Shown here in pieces: positions 7,779-16,467 of a DNA stretch of 64,000 nucleotides; the stretch's first letter is position 1, and every line of letters begins with the position of its first letter. The notes below the pieces were generated by a model. That model was not told where the DNA came from and ran no database searches. It saw nothing but the letters and a program-made list of their open reading frames with translations. This DNA comes from OMPR01 sp965183835. Lineage in GTDB: Bacteria; Pseudomonadota; Alphaproteobacteria; Rhodobacterales; Rhodobacteraceae. Made by a program: the position numbers and the translations under genes. The stretch covers positions 91,344 through 155,343 of the forward strand of contig CBCYME010000015.1 of NCBI GenBank assembly GCA_965183835.1. The letters are read 5' to 3'.

Positions 7779-9170
7779 ATGGACGGCACGTTCAATGAAA
7801 ACGACCTATCCCGCGTAGTCGAAGCAGACCGCGCCCATATCTGGCACCACCTGCTGCAGCACAAGCCTCTCGAAGCCAATGATCCCCGCATCATTGTCGA
7901 AGGCAAAGGCATGCGCGTCTGGGACCAAAAGGGCAAAGAACACCTGGACGCAGTGTCAGGCGGCGTCTGGACCGTCAACGTTGGCTATGGCCGCGAATCC
8001 ATCGCCAAAGCGGTCTACGATCAGCTGATCAAAATGAACTACTTCGCGCAGTCGGCAGGGTCTATCCCCGGCTCGATCTTTGCCGAAATGCTGATTGATA
8101 AGATGCCCGGCATGAGCCGCGTCAACTATATGAACTCAGGCTCCGAGGCGAATGAAAAGGCCTTCAAAATGGTGCGCCAGATCGCGCACAAACGCTATGG
8201 CGGCAAGAAAACCAAGATCCTGTATCGCGACCGCGATTATCACGGCTCCACCCTCGCCACGATGTCGGCAGGCGGTCAGGACGAGCGCAACGCGCAATAT
8301 GGTCCCTTTGCACCTGACTTTGTCCGGGTTCCTCATTGCATGGAATACCGCAAGCACGAGCAAGATGGCGCGCCCGTCGAAAACTATGGCGAATGGGCTG
8401 CAAACCAGATCGAAAAAGTGATTCTGCGCGAAGGACCGGAAACCGTTGGCGCGCTGTGCCTCGAACCCGTCACTGCAGGCGGCGGCGTCATCGAAGCCCC
8501 CACCGGCTATTGGGAACGCGTGCAGGAAATCTGTAAAAAGTACGAAATTCTGCTGCACATCGACGAAGTCGTCTGTGGCGTGGGCCGCACCGGCACTTGG
8601 TTCGGCTATCAGCAGTACGGCATCAAGCCTGATTTCGTGACCATGGCCAAAGGTGTGGCATCCGGTTACGCCGCGATCGCCTGTCTGGTGACCACCGAAG
8701 AAATCTTTGACATGTTCAAGGACAACGCGGATGATCCGATGAACTATTTCCGCGACATCTCGACCTTTGGTGGCTGTACTGCCGGTCCTGCTGCGGCGAT
8801 CGAAAACATGCGCATCATTCAGGATGAAAACCTGCTCGACAACTGTGCCGCCATGGGCGAGCACATGATGGGCAACCTGCATGAGCTGATGGAAAGGCAT
8901 AAAGTCATCGGCGATGTGCGTGGCAAAGGCCTGTTCCTGGGTGCCGAACTGATCGCAGACCGGGGCACCAAAGAACCCGTCGCTGAAAGCTTGGCACAAG
9001 CGGTTGTTGCCGACTGTATGAACCAAGGCGTGATCATTGGTGTGACCAACCGGTCCATCCCGGGCAAGAACAACACCCTGTGTTTCTCGCCCGCGCTGAT
9101 CGCAACCGCAGACGACATCGACCAGATCACCGACGCCGTTGATGGCGCTCTGGGTCGCGTGTTCGGCTAA
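7779..9170 (+). CDS. tpa: Taurine:pyruvate aminotransferase Tpa
   Basis: Class-III PLP aminotransferase, 463 aa, converting taurine plus pyruvate to sulfoacetaldehyde and alanine. Visible: GSEAN (121-125) at the cofactor phosphate, YHGST, D262/E263 in IDEVVCGVGRTG, and the Schiff-base lysine K291 in TMAKGVASG. The opening with AHIWHHLLQHKP and GGVWTVNVGYGR matches the Tpa subgroup rather than omega-amino-acid:pyruvate enzymes. The ATG at 7779 has AAAGGA upstream; an in-frame ATG at 7620 adds 53 unlikely residues. Divergent from tauABC. Xsc and Pta, which would finish the pathway, are not in the window. Confidence 0.9.
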   Translation: MDGTFNENDLSRVVEADRAHIWHHLLQHKPLEANDPRIIVEGKGMRVWDQKGKEHLDAVSGGVWTVNVGYGRESIAKAVYDQLIKMNYFAQSAGSIPGSIFAEMLIDKMPGMSRVNYMNSGSEANEKAFKMVRQIAHKRYGGKKTKILYRDRDYHGSTLATMSAGGQDERNAQYGPFAPDFVRVPHCMEYRKHEQDGAPVENYGEWAANQIEKVILREGPETVGALCLEPVTAGGGVIEAPTGYWERVQEICKKYEILLHIDEVVCGVGRTGTWFGYQQYGIKPDFVTMAKGVASGYAAIACLVTTEEIFDMFKDNADDPMNYFRDISTFGGCTAGPAAAIENMRIIQDENLLDNCAAMGEHMMGNLHELMERHKVIGDVRGKGLFLGAELIADRGTKEPVAESLAQAVVADCMNQGVIIGVTNRSIPGKNNTLCFSPALIATADDIDQITDAVDGALGRVFG

Positions 9171-9175
9171 ACGAC

Positions 9176-9256
9176 TACACCCCCCTTCTGTCTCTCCCCG
9201 ACAAGGGGGGTGTATACTTAAGACCGGCGCGCCCACCGCGCCGGTCTATTTTTTTG
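9176..9256 (+). terminator. Double-hairpin terminator after tpa
   Basis: A perfect 12-bp stem (9176-9187 with 9203-9214) is followed by a perfect 11-bp stem (9221-9231 with 9237-9247, 5-nt loop) and ATTTTTTTG. The second is a textbook intrinsic terminator. The rest of the 300-bp gap to 9470 shows no gene. Confidence 0.92.
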
Positions 9257-9470
9257 ACCCCCCCTGATCACGGCACAAGAATGCCACGGGCCGCGCTGCA
9301 AATAGGCAATGCGCACATCACTGCGGCTTCGAGCGGGGGAACCTCGCAAAACCACACCAATAACAACACACATAACCAAAAAATTTATCGCAAAAAGTGT
9401 ATATCAACTGGTTCCCCGTAAGGCCCCTAAGCTAAACAAAACTCATCAATTCTAATAAGAAAGCACAACA

Positions 9471-9749
9471 GTGACATTTAAATACCTAGCTGTACTCAGC
9501 ACCCTTTTTATCGCCGCCTGCAGCAACAGCTCAGACAATTTTGCTACAAGCTCGCCCCCCGGTCAGCCTGTTGAAACCAACAACGCCAGTACCGTCACCA
9601 AAGAAACAATCGAAACCTGCTGGAAACAAGCCGGGGTTAAGGGTGACATCTACAAATTTATGACACCAGCCGAAGCACAAGGCTTGAGCAAAGTTGGCGG
9701 AGCATCAAAAGCGCAGGTAAATCAATTCAAAGCCTGCCTAACCGCATAA
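9471..9749 (+). CDS. Small hypothetical lipoprotein
   Basis: 92 aa beginning with GTG. The N-terminus is a lipoprotein signal (hydrophobic run then FIAAC, lipidated Cys17), so the product should be membrane-anchored. After a Ser/Pro-rich linker comes a small domain with two further Cys (ETCWKQAG and FKACLTA) that could form a disulfide. I do not recognise the family. The ribosome site (AAGAAAG) is weak. A second lipoprotein gene begins 30 bp later. Base composition is more AT-rich than neighbours, hinting at recent acquisition. Confidence 0.6.
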   Translation: MTFKYLAVLSTLFIAACSNSSDNFATSSPPGQPVETNNASTVTKETIETCWKQAGVKGDIYKFMTPAEAQGLSKVGGASKAQVNQFKACLTA

Positions 9750-9779
9750 CATCCATATAAATGTGAGCAGAGCGTCCAA

Positions 9780-10277
9780 ATGACATACCGCAAAATTGCT
9801 GCACTCGCAGCTGCCTTATCTCTCCTCCTTGGATGCTCTGCCCAACCCAGCGGCGGCGCGGGGATTAACGAGGTTCTCGCAAGAGAAAACACATTCACGA
9901 ATTACCCTCAAACCGGAAAAACATATCTCAGTTTCTCTAAAGGCCACGGTTTTCAAGTAAACTATATCGGCCAGAACGGGAAAGCGTGGCTTTGGTACCC
10001 CGGAAATCGGGTCGTTTTGCCCGAGGTATGGAAGCTCGCAAAAGCGAACTCACAAAGTGCAATGTGTTGGCGACACCCGCAAAACTCATATAACCCGGTT
10101 ACAAAACAAAACGGTGGCGACTTTGCCTGCGCCCCCCTTGCCTTGCAACAAAAGGCAAACGTCGCAGTGATTGACGGTGATACGTTCAATTTGCAAAGCG
10201 GAAAAATCCCCTATGTTTTGAAAAAATGCACCGCGCCAGATGCCTTCACCTTTGATCGATCAAAGTTCAAATGTTGA
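9780..10277 (+). CDS. Hypothetical lipoprotein, possibly DUF995-like
   Basis: 165 aa. Lipoprotein signal peptide ends in LLLGC (Cys19). The mature part includes GKAWLWYPGNRVVLPEVWKL and paired cysteines (MCWRHP, FACAPL, KKCTAPD, KFKC), consistent with a small disulfide-bonded periplasmic domain. The W-x-W-Y and Cys-Trp pattern faintly recalls the rhizobial DUF995 family but this is not certain. Likely co-transcribed with the preceding lipoprotein gene. AT-richer than its surroundings. No function can be assigned. The 265-bp gap after it (10278-10542) shows no gene. Confidence 0.6.
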   Translation: MTYRKIAALAAALSLLLGCSAQPSGGAGINEVLARENTFTNYPQTGKTYLSFSKGHGFQVNYIGQNGKAWLWYPGNRVVLPEVWKLAKANSQSAMCWRHPQNSYNPVTKQNGGDFACAPLALQQKANVAVIDGDTFNLQSGKIPYVLKKCTAPDAFTFDRSKFKC

Positions 10278-10542
10278 TCTCTGAACAGACATAAGCCGCC
10301 GGGCTGGCGCATTGACCATCGATGAAGTCGCATGAAACATCTATGCAAGCTTCTGCCCCACGCGGCTTCAAATCGTATATGATATCGGTTCTTCTAACTG
10401 CCTACCCCCCCATGCGAAACAGTGGCCTGCAATGACTACTTTGCAAAAATTGGACGGTTCAAAAAGTCAGAAACCGGATCTTTCTTAGGGCCGAACAAAC
10501 CCCAATAACGGGTCAACAGTCATAACCCATAGGACCCGTAAA

Positions 10543-11103
10543 ATGTGGGCAACCCCCGTTTCCCTCGCCGGACAACACTGCTCCCTTGTGCCCCTCTCGC
10601 ATGATCACGCTGATGATTTGCGGGCGGCCTCGGCCAGTGGTGACTTGCACCGCCTCTGGTACACATCCATCCCCGCCCCGGATGAGGTCGACGCTGAAAT
10701 CGACCGGCGCCTGTCCCTGCTGGACTCCGGCAGCATGGTTCCCTTTACCGCCTGCGACGTCACTGGCCGTGCAGTCGGCATGACCACCTATATGCACATC
10801 GACCACACCAATCGACGGCTCGAGATTGGCTCCACATGGTACGGGAAATCCGTGCAACGCACGCCCCTCAACACCGAATGCAAACTGCTGTTGCTGCGTC
10901 ATGCGTTTGAGACGTTGGATGCGATATCGGTCGAATTCCGCACCCATTTCGTCAATACCCAAAGCCGCCGCGCCATCGAACGTCTGGGGGCCAAACTCGA
11001 TGGAGTCCTGCGCTCGCACATGATCATGGCCAATGGCACCATCCGCGACACTGCCGTCTATTCCATCATCGCCAGCGAATGGCCAACGGTGCGGCCCACA
11101 TAG
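10543..11103 (+). CDS. GNAT family N-acetyltransferase (RimJ/RimL type)
   Basis: 186 aa, full length for the acetyltransf_3 branch that acetylates amino groups of proteins or small molecules. Motif D/C region CSLVPLSHDHADDL and LWYTSIP at the N-terminus, GMTTYMHIDHTNRRLEIGSTW as the central strands, and the late FRTHFVNTQSRRAIERLGAK helix are characteristic. The acetyl-CoA loop is the short variant seen in this branch (QRTPLNTECKLLLL). It stands alone between a lipoprotein and the DUF2189 gene. Substrate unknown. Confidence 0.8.
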   Translation: MWATPVSLAGQHCSLVPLSHDHADDLRAASASGDLHRLWYTSIPAPDEVDAEIDRRLSLLDSGSMVPFTACDVTGRAVGMTTYMHIDHTNRRLEIGSTWYGKSVQRTPLNTECKLLLLRHAFETLDAISVEFRTHFVNTQSRRAIERLGAKLDGVLRSHMIMANGTIRDTAVYSIIASEWPTVRPT

Positions 11104-11284
11104 AATGGCAACTGGAAAAGCCACGCGATTAAAGCACCCTCTCGGGATCATCGCCAAAGCTGTGATCCCAAATTCCTGCGTTTTGTGTTATACTTAGCAT
11201 ACGTGTTGCAGGCCGGTCTGGCCGCACACCCCCTCGCCGGACCCCGCCCTGCGACGCACACAGCCGTCAGCGAAGGGGAAAGAC

Positions 11285-12143
11285 ATGGCAAAAACAATCG
11301 GAAACCCGCTCAGCTGGGCCGCCCAGAATATCGAGGCCTCCAGCGACCACATAAGCGAGTCCGTAACGCAATCTGGGCAGCGACACCGTGCGTGAGCTTC
11401 CACACATTCAAACGCTCACATTCGATGACCTGTATGCCGCCCTGCGCGCCGGATATCAGGACTTTCTGGCCTCCCGCGCTGATGTGGTGTTTATCGCGCT
11501 CATCTACCCCATCGCTGGCCTTGTCCTGTTCAGCCTTGGCAGCCAGATGGAGATGGTACCCCTGCTTGCGCCCCTGATGATGGGCTTTGCGCTCATTGGT
11601 CCCGTGGCCGCCGTCGGGCTCTATGAAATCAGCCGCCGCCTCGAACAGGGGCAAGAGGTCCACTGGCTGGATGCCTTCGGCGTCTTCCGCGCGCCATCGT
11701 TCGGCGCGATCCTCGCCCTTGGGTTCTATCTGACAGCGTTGTTCTTCGTGTGGATGATGACCGCGCAAAACCTCTTCATGCAAACCCTCGGGCCGGACAC
11801 GCCATCCTCACTCAGCAGCTTTATCGCCCAGACCCTGACCACAGTCGAAGGCTGGACCATGATCATCGTCGGCACCGCCGTGGGCGGGCTCTTTGCCCTG
11901 ATCGCACTGGCCATCAGCGTGGTCAGCTTCCCGCTTCTGCTGGACAGGCAGGTCGGTGTTCCAATCGCCGTGGTCACATCAATCCGTGTGCTGCGACACA
12001 ATCCGATGGTGATCCTGACATGGGGGGCCATGGTTGCCGGTCTGCTGGTACTGGGCGCAATTCCCCTGCTGCTCGGCCTCATCTTTGTGATGCCCGTGCT
12101 TGGGCATGCAACATGGCATCTCTACCGCCGCGCCATCGCGTAA
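11285..12143 (+). pseudogene. DUF2189 integral membrane protein, frameshifted
   Basis: The C-terminal part (from 11388) is a DUF2189 polytopic membrane protein with about five to six hydrophobic helices. The natural start is the ATG at 11285, preceded by GAAGGGGAAAGAC; its product MAKTIGNPLSWAAQNI resembles the usual family opening but runs into a TGA at 11393. The conserved continuation LGSDTVRELPHIQTLTF lies in the +1 frame. An extra base (or loss of two) between about 11364 and 11375 explains this. The GTG at 11388 has no ribosome site, so a shortened protein is unlikely to be well made. Function of DUF2189 is unknown. Confidence 0.75.
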
Positions 12144-12211
12144 CCCTTTGGCTCATGCCACCCCCGCGCGCGTCGGCCCCCATATGAGTCGGCGCGCGCT
12201 TGGCGACAGAC

Positions 12212-13198
12212 TTAGCCGTTCACCTTCATCACAATCTTACCGATATGGCCCGAGCTTTCCATCCGCGCATGCGCCGCTGCTGCCTCAGACAGATCGAACT
12301 CACTGTCCATCACGGGCGCAACCTTACCCGCTTCAACCAAGGGCCAGACCGCCTCGAGCAAATCTTGCGCAATCGCCGCTTTCGCCAGATCACTCTGAGG
12401 GCGCAAGGTGCTGCCCGTCAGGGTCAACCGCTTGACCATCATCATGGCAAAGTTCACCTCGACCATCGGCCCCTGCAAGAACGCGATCTGCACCAGCCGC
12501 CCATCCAAATTCAGGGTCTTGATGTTGCGCGGGATGTAATCCCCACCCACCATGTCTAGGATCAGATCGGCGCCGCCTTCGCCCTTCATTACCTTAACGA
12601 AATCCTCGTCCCGGTAGTTGATCGCGCGCTCGGCCCCCAAGTCCAGACAGGCCTGGCACTTCTCATCCGACCCAGCGGTCACAAACACACGCGCGCCAAA
12701 GGCATGTGCAAGTTGGATCGCTGTCGTCCCGATCCCACTGGATCCGCCATGGATCAAGAACCGCTCGCCCGCTTTCAAGCCACCGCGCGTGAACACATTC
12801 GACCAGACCGTAAAGAACGTCTCGGGCAAGCAGGCCGCTTCTTTCATGCCCATGCCCGCAGGCACCGGCAAACAATGCGCCGCCGGGGTCATCACGTAAT
12901 CCGCATATCCCCCGCCCGGCAACAAAGCGCAGACCTTGTCGCCCACGGCCAGATTATCGACACCCGCGCCAATCGCCACAACCTCGCCCGAGCATTCCAA
13001 CCCCGGCAGATCGCTGGCACCGGGGGGCGGATCATAGGCCCCGGCACGCTGTAACGCATCCGGACGGTTCACCCCGGCATACGCCACCTTCAACACGACC
13101 TGACCGTGTCCCGCCTCTGGAACAGGGCGCTCACACAGACGCAACACCTCAGGGCCGCCCGGCTCGCTGATCTCAACAGCGCGCATCATTTCACTCAT
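12212..13198 (-). CDS. NAD(P)H-quinone oxidoreductase, zinc-independent MDR family (PIG3-like)
   Basis: 328 aa medium-chain dehydrogenase/reductase that reduces quinones or enones with NADPH. Visible: GroES-like N-terminal half with YAGVNRPDALQRAG, GLECSGEVVAIG, and the nucleotide motif HGGSSGIGTTAIQLAHA in the Rossmann half. Zinc ligands of alcohol dehydrogenases are absent, as expected for this branch. The ATG at 13198 has GGAG 9 nt upstream; an in-frame start six codons earlier is less likely. Immediately precedes coq9 on the opposite genomic side of a 55-bp gap, same strand. Physiological substrate unknown. Confidence 0.87.
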   Translation of the reverse strand: MSEMMRAVEISEPGGPEVLRLCERPVPEAGHGQVVLKVAYAGVNRPDALQRAGAYDPPPGASDLPGLECSGEVVAIGAGVDNLAVGDKVCALLPGGGYADYVMTPAAHCLPVPAGMGMKEAACLPETFFTVWSNVFTRGGLKAGERFLIHGGSSGIGTTAIQLAHAFGARVFVTAGSDEKCQACLDLGAERAINYRDEDFVKVMKGEGGADLILDMVGGDYIPRNIKTLNLDGRLVQIAFLQGPMVEVNFAMMMVKRLTLTGSTLRPQSDLAKAAIAQDLLEAVWPLVEAGKVAPVMDSEFDLSEAAAAHARMESSGHIGKIVMKVNG

Positions 13199-13253
13199 CA
13201 GGGTTCTCCAGATCATTCAGCCGCCCAGCGGCCTTGTAAAAATAACTTAAACT

Positions 13254-13943
13254 TTAGCGCCGCGCGCCAAACGAGCCCGGCATATCAGACCGCCGCTCAG
13301 GTGCCTTTAGCCGCTCCATCAGGAACGCAGGCCCCGCCATCAACGGCTTAAGCAAAGGGTTCTCCCGCGCCTGCGCTTTGAACTTCTCAAACGCCATCAC
13401 GTTCTCAATGCGCCGGTCCAAAAACTCCCACGTCGCCGTATGATCCGGGCTGTCATCGCCCAACCAATACAGCACGGTTGACGAATACACCCCGGCCAAA
13501 GTCGCCCGCTTGGAATACCAATTGCCGTCTCGCGACGTGTCGCCCAACGCCTCCCAAATCGCATCACAGGTGCCCCAGATCGCTTTGGCCCCATCCGCTG
13601 CATAAGTGGGCAACGCATACAAAGTCGTGCCCCGACGCACCAACTCTTTGTCCTCAACCGCTTCCAACCGGAACCGCACCGCCGCCGTGATTCGCTCGCT
13701 GTATCGCAGCGCGCTCAGGTCCGTGTCAGCCAGCCGCTCCACCATCTTTAGATCGCCCGCCAGATGATAGGCCAGCGCCAGATCCACCCCGCCGCGCGGA
13801 CAAATCGCACGCGCCATCACCGAGTCGAGCCCAGAATCAGCCACCGCCGCCTCAAACGTCGCCTCAGACCAGCCATCAAACGGCACATGCAGACACGCCG
13901 CCTCAACCAGCTGCGCCTTTGCATCCTTGAATCCTTGGGTCAT
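13254..13943 (-). CDS. COQ9 family ubiquinone biosynthesis protein
   Basis: 229 aa. COQ9 proteins bind lipids and assist ubiquinone ring hydroxylation. The N-terminal TetR-like helical segment (LVEAACLHVPFDGWSEATF), FPRGGVDL-like CPRGGVDLALAYH and the C-terminal WYSKRATLAGVYSSTVLYWLGD block are the family hallmarks. Divergent from rpsU, an arrangement I know from other Rhodobacterales. Starts at ATG in a gap of about 112 bp to rpsU that must hold both promoters. Confidence 0.9.
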   Translation of the reverse strand: MTQGFKDAKAQLVEAACLHVPFDGWSEATFEAAVADSGLDSVMARAICPRGGVDLALAYHLAGDLKMVERLADTDLSALRYSERITAAVRFRLEAVEDKELVRRGTTLYALPTYAADGAKAIWGTCDAIWEALGDTSRDGNWYSKRATLAGVYSSTVLYWLGDDSPDHTATWEFLDRRIENVMAFEKFKAQARENPLLKPLMAGPAFLMERLKAPERRSDMPGSFGARR

Positions 13944-14055
13944 TTTCTCTACTCCCGACTGCTCTGTCCTGTACTAGACAAGTTCCAAACGCTTTGCTAT
14001 GTGGCCACTTCCTGCAAATCCTTGCAACTCTATCTAGAAAGGTGGTGAAAACCAC

Positions 14056-14262
14056 ATGCAGGTTAGTGTTCGTGACAACAATGTCGATCAGGCGCTCCGT
14101 GCCCTGAAGAAAAAGCTGCAGCGCGAAGGCGTGTTCCGCGAAATGAAGCTCAAGCAACATTTCGAGAAGCCGTCCGAGAAAAAAGCGCGTGAGAAAGCTG
14201 AGGCGATCCGTCGTGCCCGTAAACTGGCACGTAAGAAAGCACAGCGCGAAGGTATGCTCTAA
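14056..14262 (+). CDS. rpsU: 30S ribosomal protein S21
   Basis: 68 aa, full length and highly basic. MQVSVRDNNVDQALRALKKK and the Lys/Arg-rich C-terminus with RRARKLARKK are diagnostic for bS21, which helps translation initiation on the small subunit. AAAGGTGG lies upstream of the ATG. A terminator follows. Confidence 0.97.
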   Translation: MQVSVRDNNVDQALRALKKKLQREGVFREMKLKQHFEKPSEKKAREKAEAIRRARKLARKKAQREGML

Positions 14263-14296
14263 GCACACCGTAGCTGTTTTCAGACACTATTTGACG

Positions 14297-14321
14297 ACCC
14301 CCGAGGCCCAGCCGCGGGGGT
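14297..14321 (+). terminator. rpsU terminator
   Basis: Stem ACCCCCG (14297-14303) with CGGGGGT (14315-14321), followed by TTGTCGTTT. The remaining part of the 334-bp gap up to 14596 shows no clear gene and presumably holds the promoter of the CAP gene. Confidence 0.75.
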
Positions 14322-14596
14322 TTGTCGTTTCTGGGGTCTCCCGATTCCCCATCTTCCCCCGCTGACATCGCTAAACGGACAGATCTTGCTGATTTGCCCA
14401 ATGCCGCTCGGCTCATTCCAGCCACGTGGCAGGTTCGCCGTTTTCCGGTACTGATTCCCGCTTACATAAACGCAACCAACAGGCGACGCCCTGCCCGAAA
14501 TCACACCCAATCCCGCGCGCTGTTCTCGACCCTTGCTCGCCCCCTCTATGCCGAACGAACGGAATTTTCCGACCGCTCATCATACAGGAGACGCAG

Positions 14597-15508
14597 ATGT
14601 CACAAGCCAGCACACTCGAACAACAAATGCTTGAATTGATTAACAATGAACGCACATCCCAGGGGCTCGAACCGGTCCAATTGGAATTGCGATTGAACGA
14701 CGCGTCCGAGGATCACAGCCAATGGATGCTGCAACAGGATGTATTCTCGCACACTGGTGAAAACGGGTCGAACCCCGGTGACCGGATGGAACAAGCCCAA
14801 TTTGAGTTTTCGGGCAATGCAACCTGGGCCGAGAACATCGCATGGCAAAGCGAACGTGGTGCGCTGGGCCTCCAAGACGACGTGATCGACCTGCACAACA
14901 GCTTGATGGACAGCCCCGGCCACCGCGCCAATATCCTCAACCCCGATGTCACCGTGATCGGGATCGGCATCGAAACCGGCGATTACCAAGGGTACGAGGC
15001 AGTGATGGTCACGCAAAACTTTGCCCGCACCAGCGCACCCTTGCAATTGGACCAAGGCGCGACACCGCCAACCACCCCAACCGAGCCGCCGGAAACAACC
15101 GACAACTCCACCCCGCCGGAAACGCCCGAGACCACGCCACCGGAAACACCTGCCGTCACACCCGTCATCGCCCCCCAACCGCCCGAGGACACAACAAGAC
15201 CAGAGCCAGATCCAACATCCGAAGAGACCCCAACGACAGACCCAAGCACGGGCCCCAACATTCAAGACCTCTTTACCTGTTGGGAGGACGAACAATTCAC
15301 CTTTGACTGGGCCAGCACCGTCTCAACGGATCAAAACACCAGCCCTTGGTACTCCCCGGCTGATTTCGCCGTCTTCTTCCAAAATGCCCGTGGGCCACAG
15401 GATACGGCCCCCACGACCCCAACCGAATGGGTCGATACCGCCGCAATAGACAACATGTTCATCTGCCAACCCATCCAAGACGCCACGTTCGAAGCGTTCT
15501 GTTTTTAA
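14597..15508 (+). CDS. CAP (SCP/PR1) domain protein with Pro/Thr-rich linker
   Basis: 303 aa. Residues ~5-140 form a CAP domain: LINNERTSQGLEPV, HSQWMLQQDVFSHTG, ENIAW and a SPGHRANILNP motif that carries the second catalytic-site His. A Pro/Thr/Glu-rich linker (~155-220) leads to an unknown C-terminal domain with Cys pairs. No signal peptide is visible, so export by a type I or other leaderless route is possible. Start at 14597 has CAGGAG upstream. CAP proteins are often extracellular, with hydrolytic or lipid-binding roles; the role here is not known. Confidence 0.85.
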   Translation: MSQASTLEQQMLELINNERTSQGLEPVQLELRLNDASEDHSQWMLQQDVFSHTGENGSNPGDRMEQAQFEFSGNATWAENIAWQSERGALGLQDDVIDLHNSLMDSPGHRANILNPDVTVIGIGIETGDYQGYEAVMVTQNFARTSAPLQLDQGATPPTTPTEPPETTDNSTPPETPETTPPETPAVTPVIAPQPPEDTTRPEPDPTSEETPTTDPSTGPNIQDLFTCWEDEQFTFDWASTVSTDQNTSPWYSPADFAVFFQNARGPQDTAPTTPTEWVDTAAIDNMFICQPIQDATFEAFCF

Positions 15509-15534
15509 GCAACAACACCACTCACACACCATCA

Positions 15535-15558
15535 GCCAAGCGCGCCCTCGCGCTTGGC
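15535..15558. terminator. Hairpin between convergent CAP and amidohydrolase genes
   Basis: Perfect 10-bp stem GCCAAGCGCG/CGCGCTTGGC with a CCCT loop between convergent genes. Only a pyrimidine-rich tail on the plus strand. Confidence 0.6.
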
Positions 15559-15572
15559 CTCTCTCCAGATTG

Positions 15573-16379
15573 CTACAGCCCAAACACCCTCTGCGCATTG
15601 CCGCCAAGAAACAGCGCCTGTTTCTCCTCGGCCAAGCCAAGCTTATCCAACCCCTTCAACGCCTGCGCCGGAGGCATCATCGGATAGTTGGTGCCAAACA
15701 GCACCTTGGCCGCACCGTGCCCCTTCATGAACCGAACCAACTCCGGCGGATACCGCCCCGCCGTATAAGCCGAAGTATCGATATAGACATTCTCGTGTTT
15801 GGTCGTGACGGCCATCGCCTCTTCGGTCCACGGATAGCCGATATGCCCGCCCACGATCACCAGTTCAGGGAAATCCAACGCAACCTGATCCAGATACAGC
15901 GGTCGCCCCACCTCGGATGGCATCAACGGGCCGGTATGGCCGATCTGCGTGCAAAACGGCACGCCCTCTTCGACGCAGGCGGCAAACACCGGATAGAACC
16001 GGCGGTCTGTTGGCGGCAGTTCCCACAACCACGACAACACCCTGATGGCTTTGAACCCACGGTGCTGAACACAGCGCCGCACCTCGCGCACCGCTTCCAT
16101 CGGTTTGGAAATGTCGACCGAGCCGACCCCAACAAGTCGATCCGGCGCCTCGGCGACAAAGCCCTCGACCTCATCGTTCGAGATCATCGAATTGCGCGGC
16201 GCTTCCCACGCGCTGATCAACATCTTATCCACGCCCGCCTGATCCATCAACGCCACCGTGGTTGAGACTGGCAGCTCTTCGGTTGGGGCAGGTGTTTTGG
16301 TCCAACGGCGCAACGAGTCAAACATCGGATCTTGGGCATGGCGCAAAGTGGGGTGCTGACCCCAAGCATCAATAATCAT
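15573..16379 (-). CDS. Amidohydrolase_2 family metal-dependent hydrolase
   Basis: 268 aa TIM-barrel hydrolase or decarboxylase related to ACMSD/gamma-resorcylate enzymes. Conserved parts: FKAIRVL, the mid-barrel CTQIGHTGP, LVIVGGHIGYPW with the active-site His, and the late LFGTNYPMM, where the usual Asp (GTDYP) is Asn. The N-terminal HxH-type metal motif is replaced by IIDAWGQHP, so metal binding is uncertain. Divergent from a TetR regulator across a short region with two overlapping palindromes, implying direct control. Substrate unknown. Confidence 0.8.
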   Translation of the reverse strand: MIIDAWGQHPTLRHAQDPMFDSLRRWTKTPAPTEELPVSTTVALMDQAGVDKMLISAWEAPRNSMISNDEVEGFVAEAPDRLVGVGSVDISKPMEAVREVRRCVQHRGFKAIRVLSWLWELPPTDRRFYPVFAACVEEGVPFCTQIGHTGPLMPSEVGRPLYLDQVALDFPELVIVGGHIGYPWTEEAMAVTTKHENVYIDTSAYTAGRYPPELVRFMKGHGAAKVLFGTNYPMMPPAQALKGLDKLGLAEEKQALFLGGNAQRVFGL

Positions 16380-16412
16380 GGTAACGGCGAGCTCCTGATG
16401 GCATACAACACA

Positions 16413-16442
16413 CTAGAGATTAACTCTAGAGCATCACTCTAG
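16413..16442. promoter_or_regulatory. Two overlapping 17-bp palindromes, probable TetR operators
   Basis: CTAGAG-N5-CTCTAG occurs at 16413-16429 and again at 16426-16442, sharing four bases. They sit in the 88-bp gap between the divergent amidohydrolase and TetR genes, the expected place for an autoregulated TetR operator. Confidence 0.75.
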
Positions 16443-16467
16443 ACTCGAAATATCAGGACGCCTAGCC

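Noticed and set aside
8136..9236. 366-codon open frame opposite tpa
   Set aside because: Antisense of a firm class-III aminotransferase, no motif of its own.
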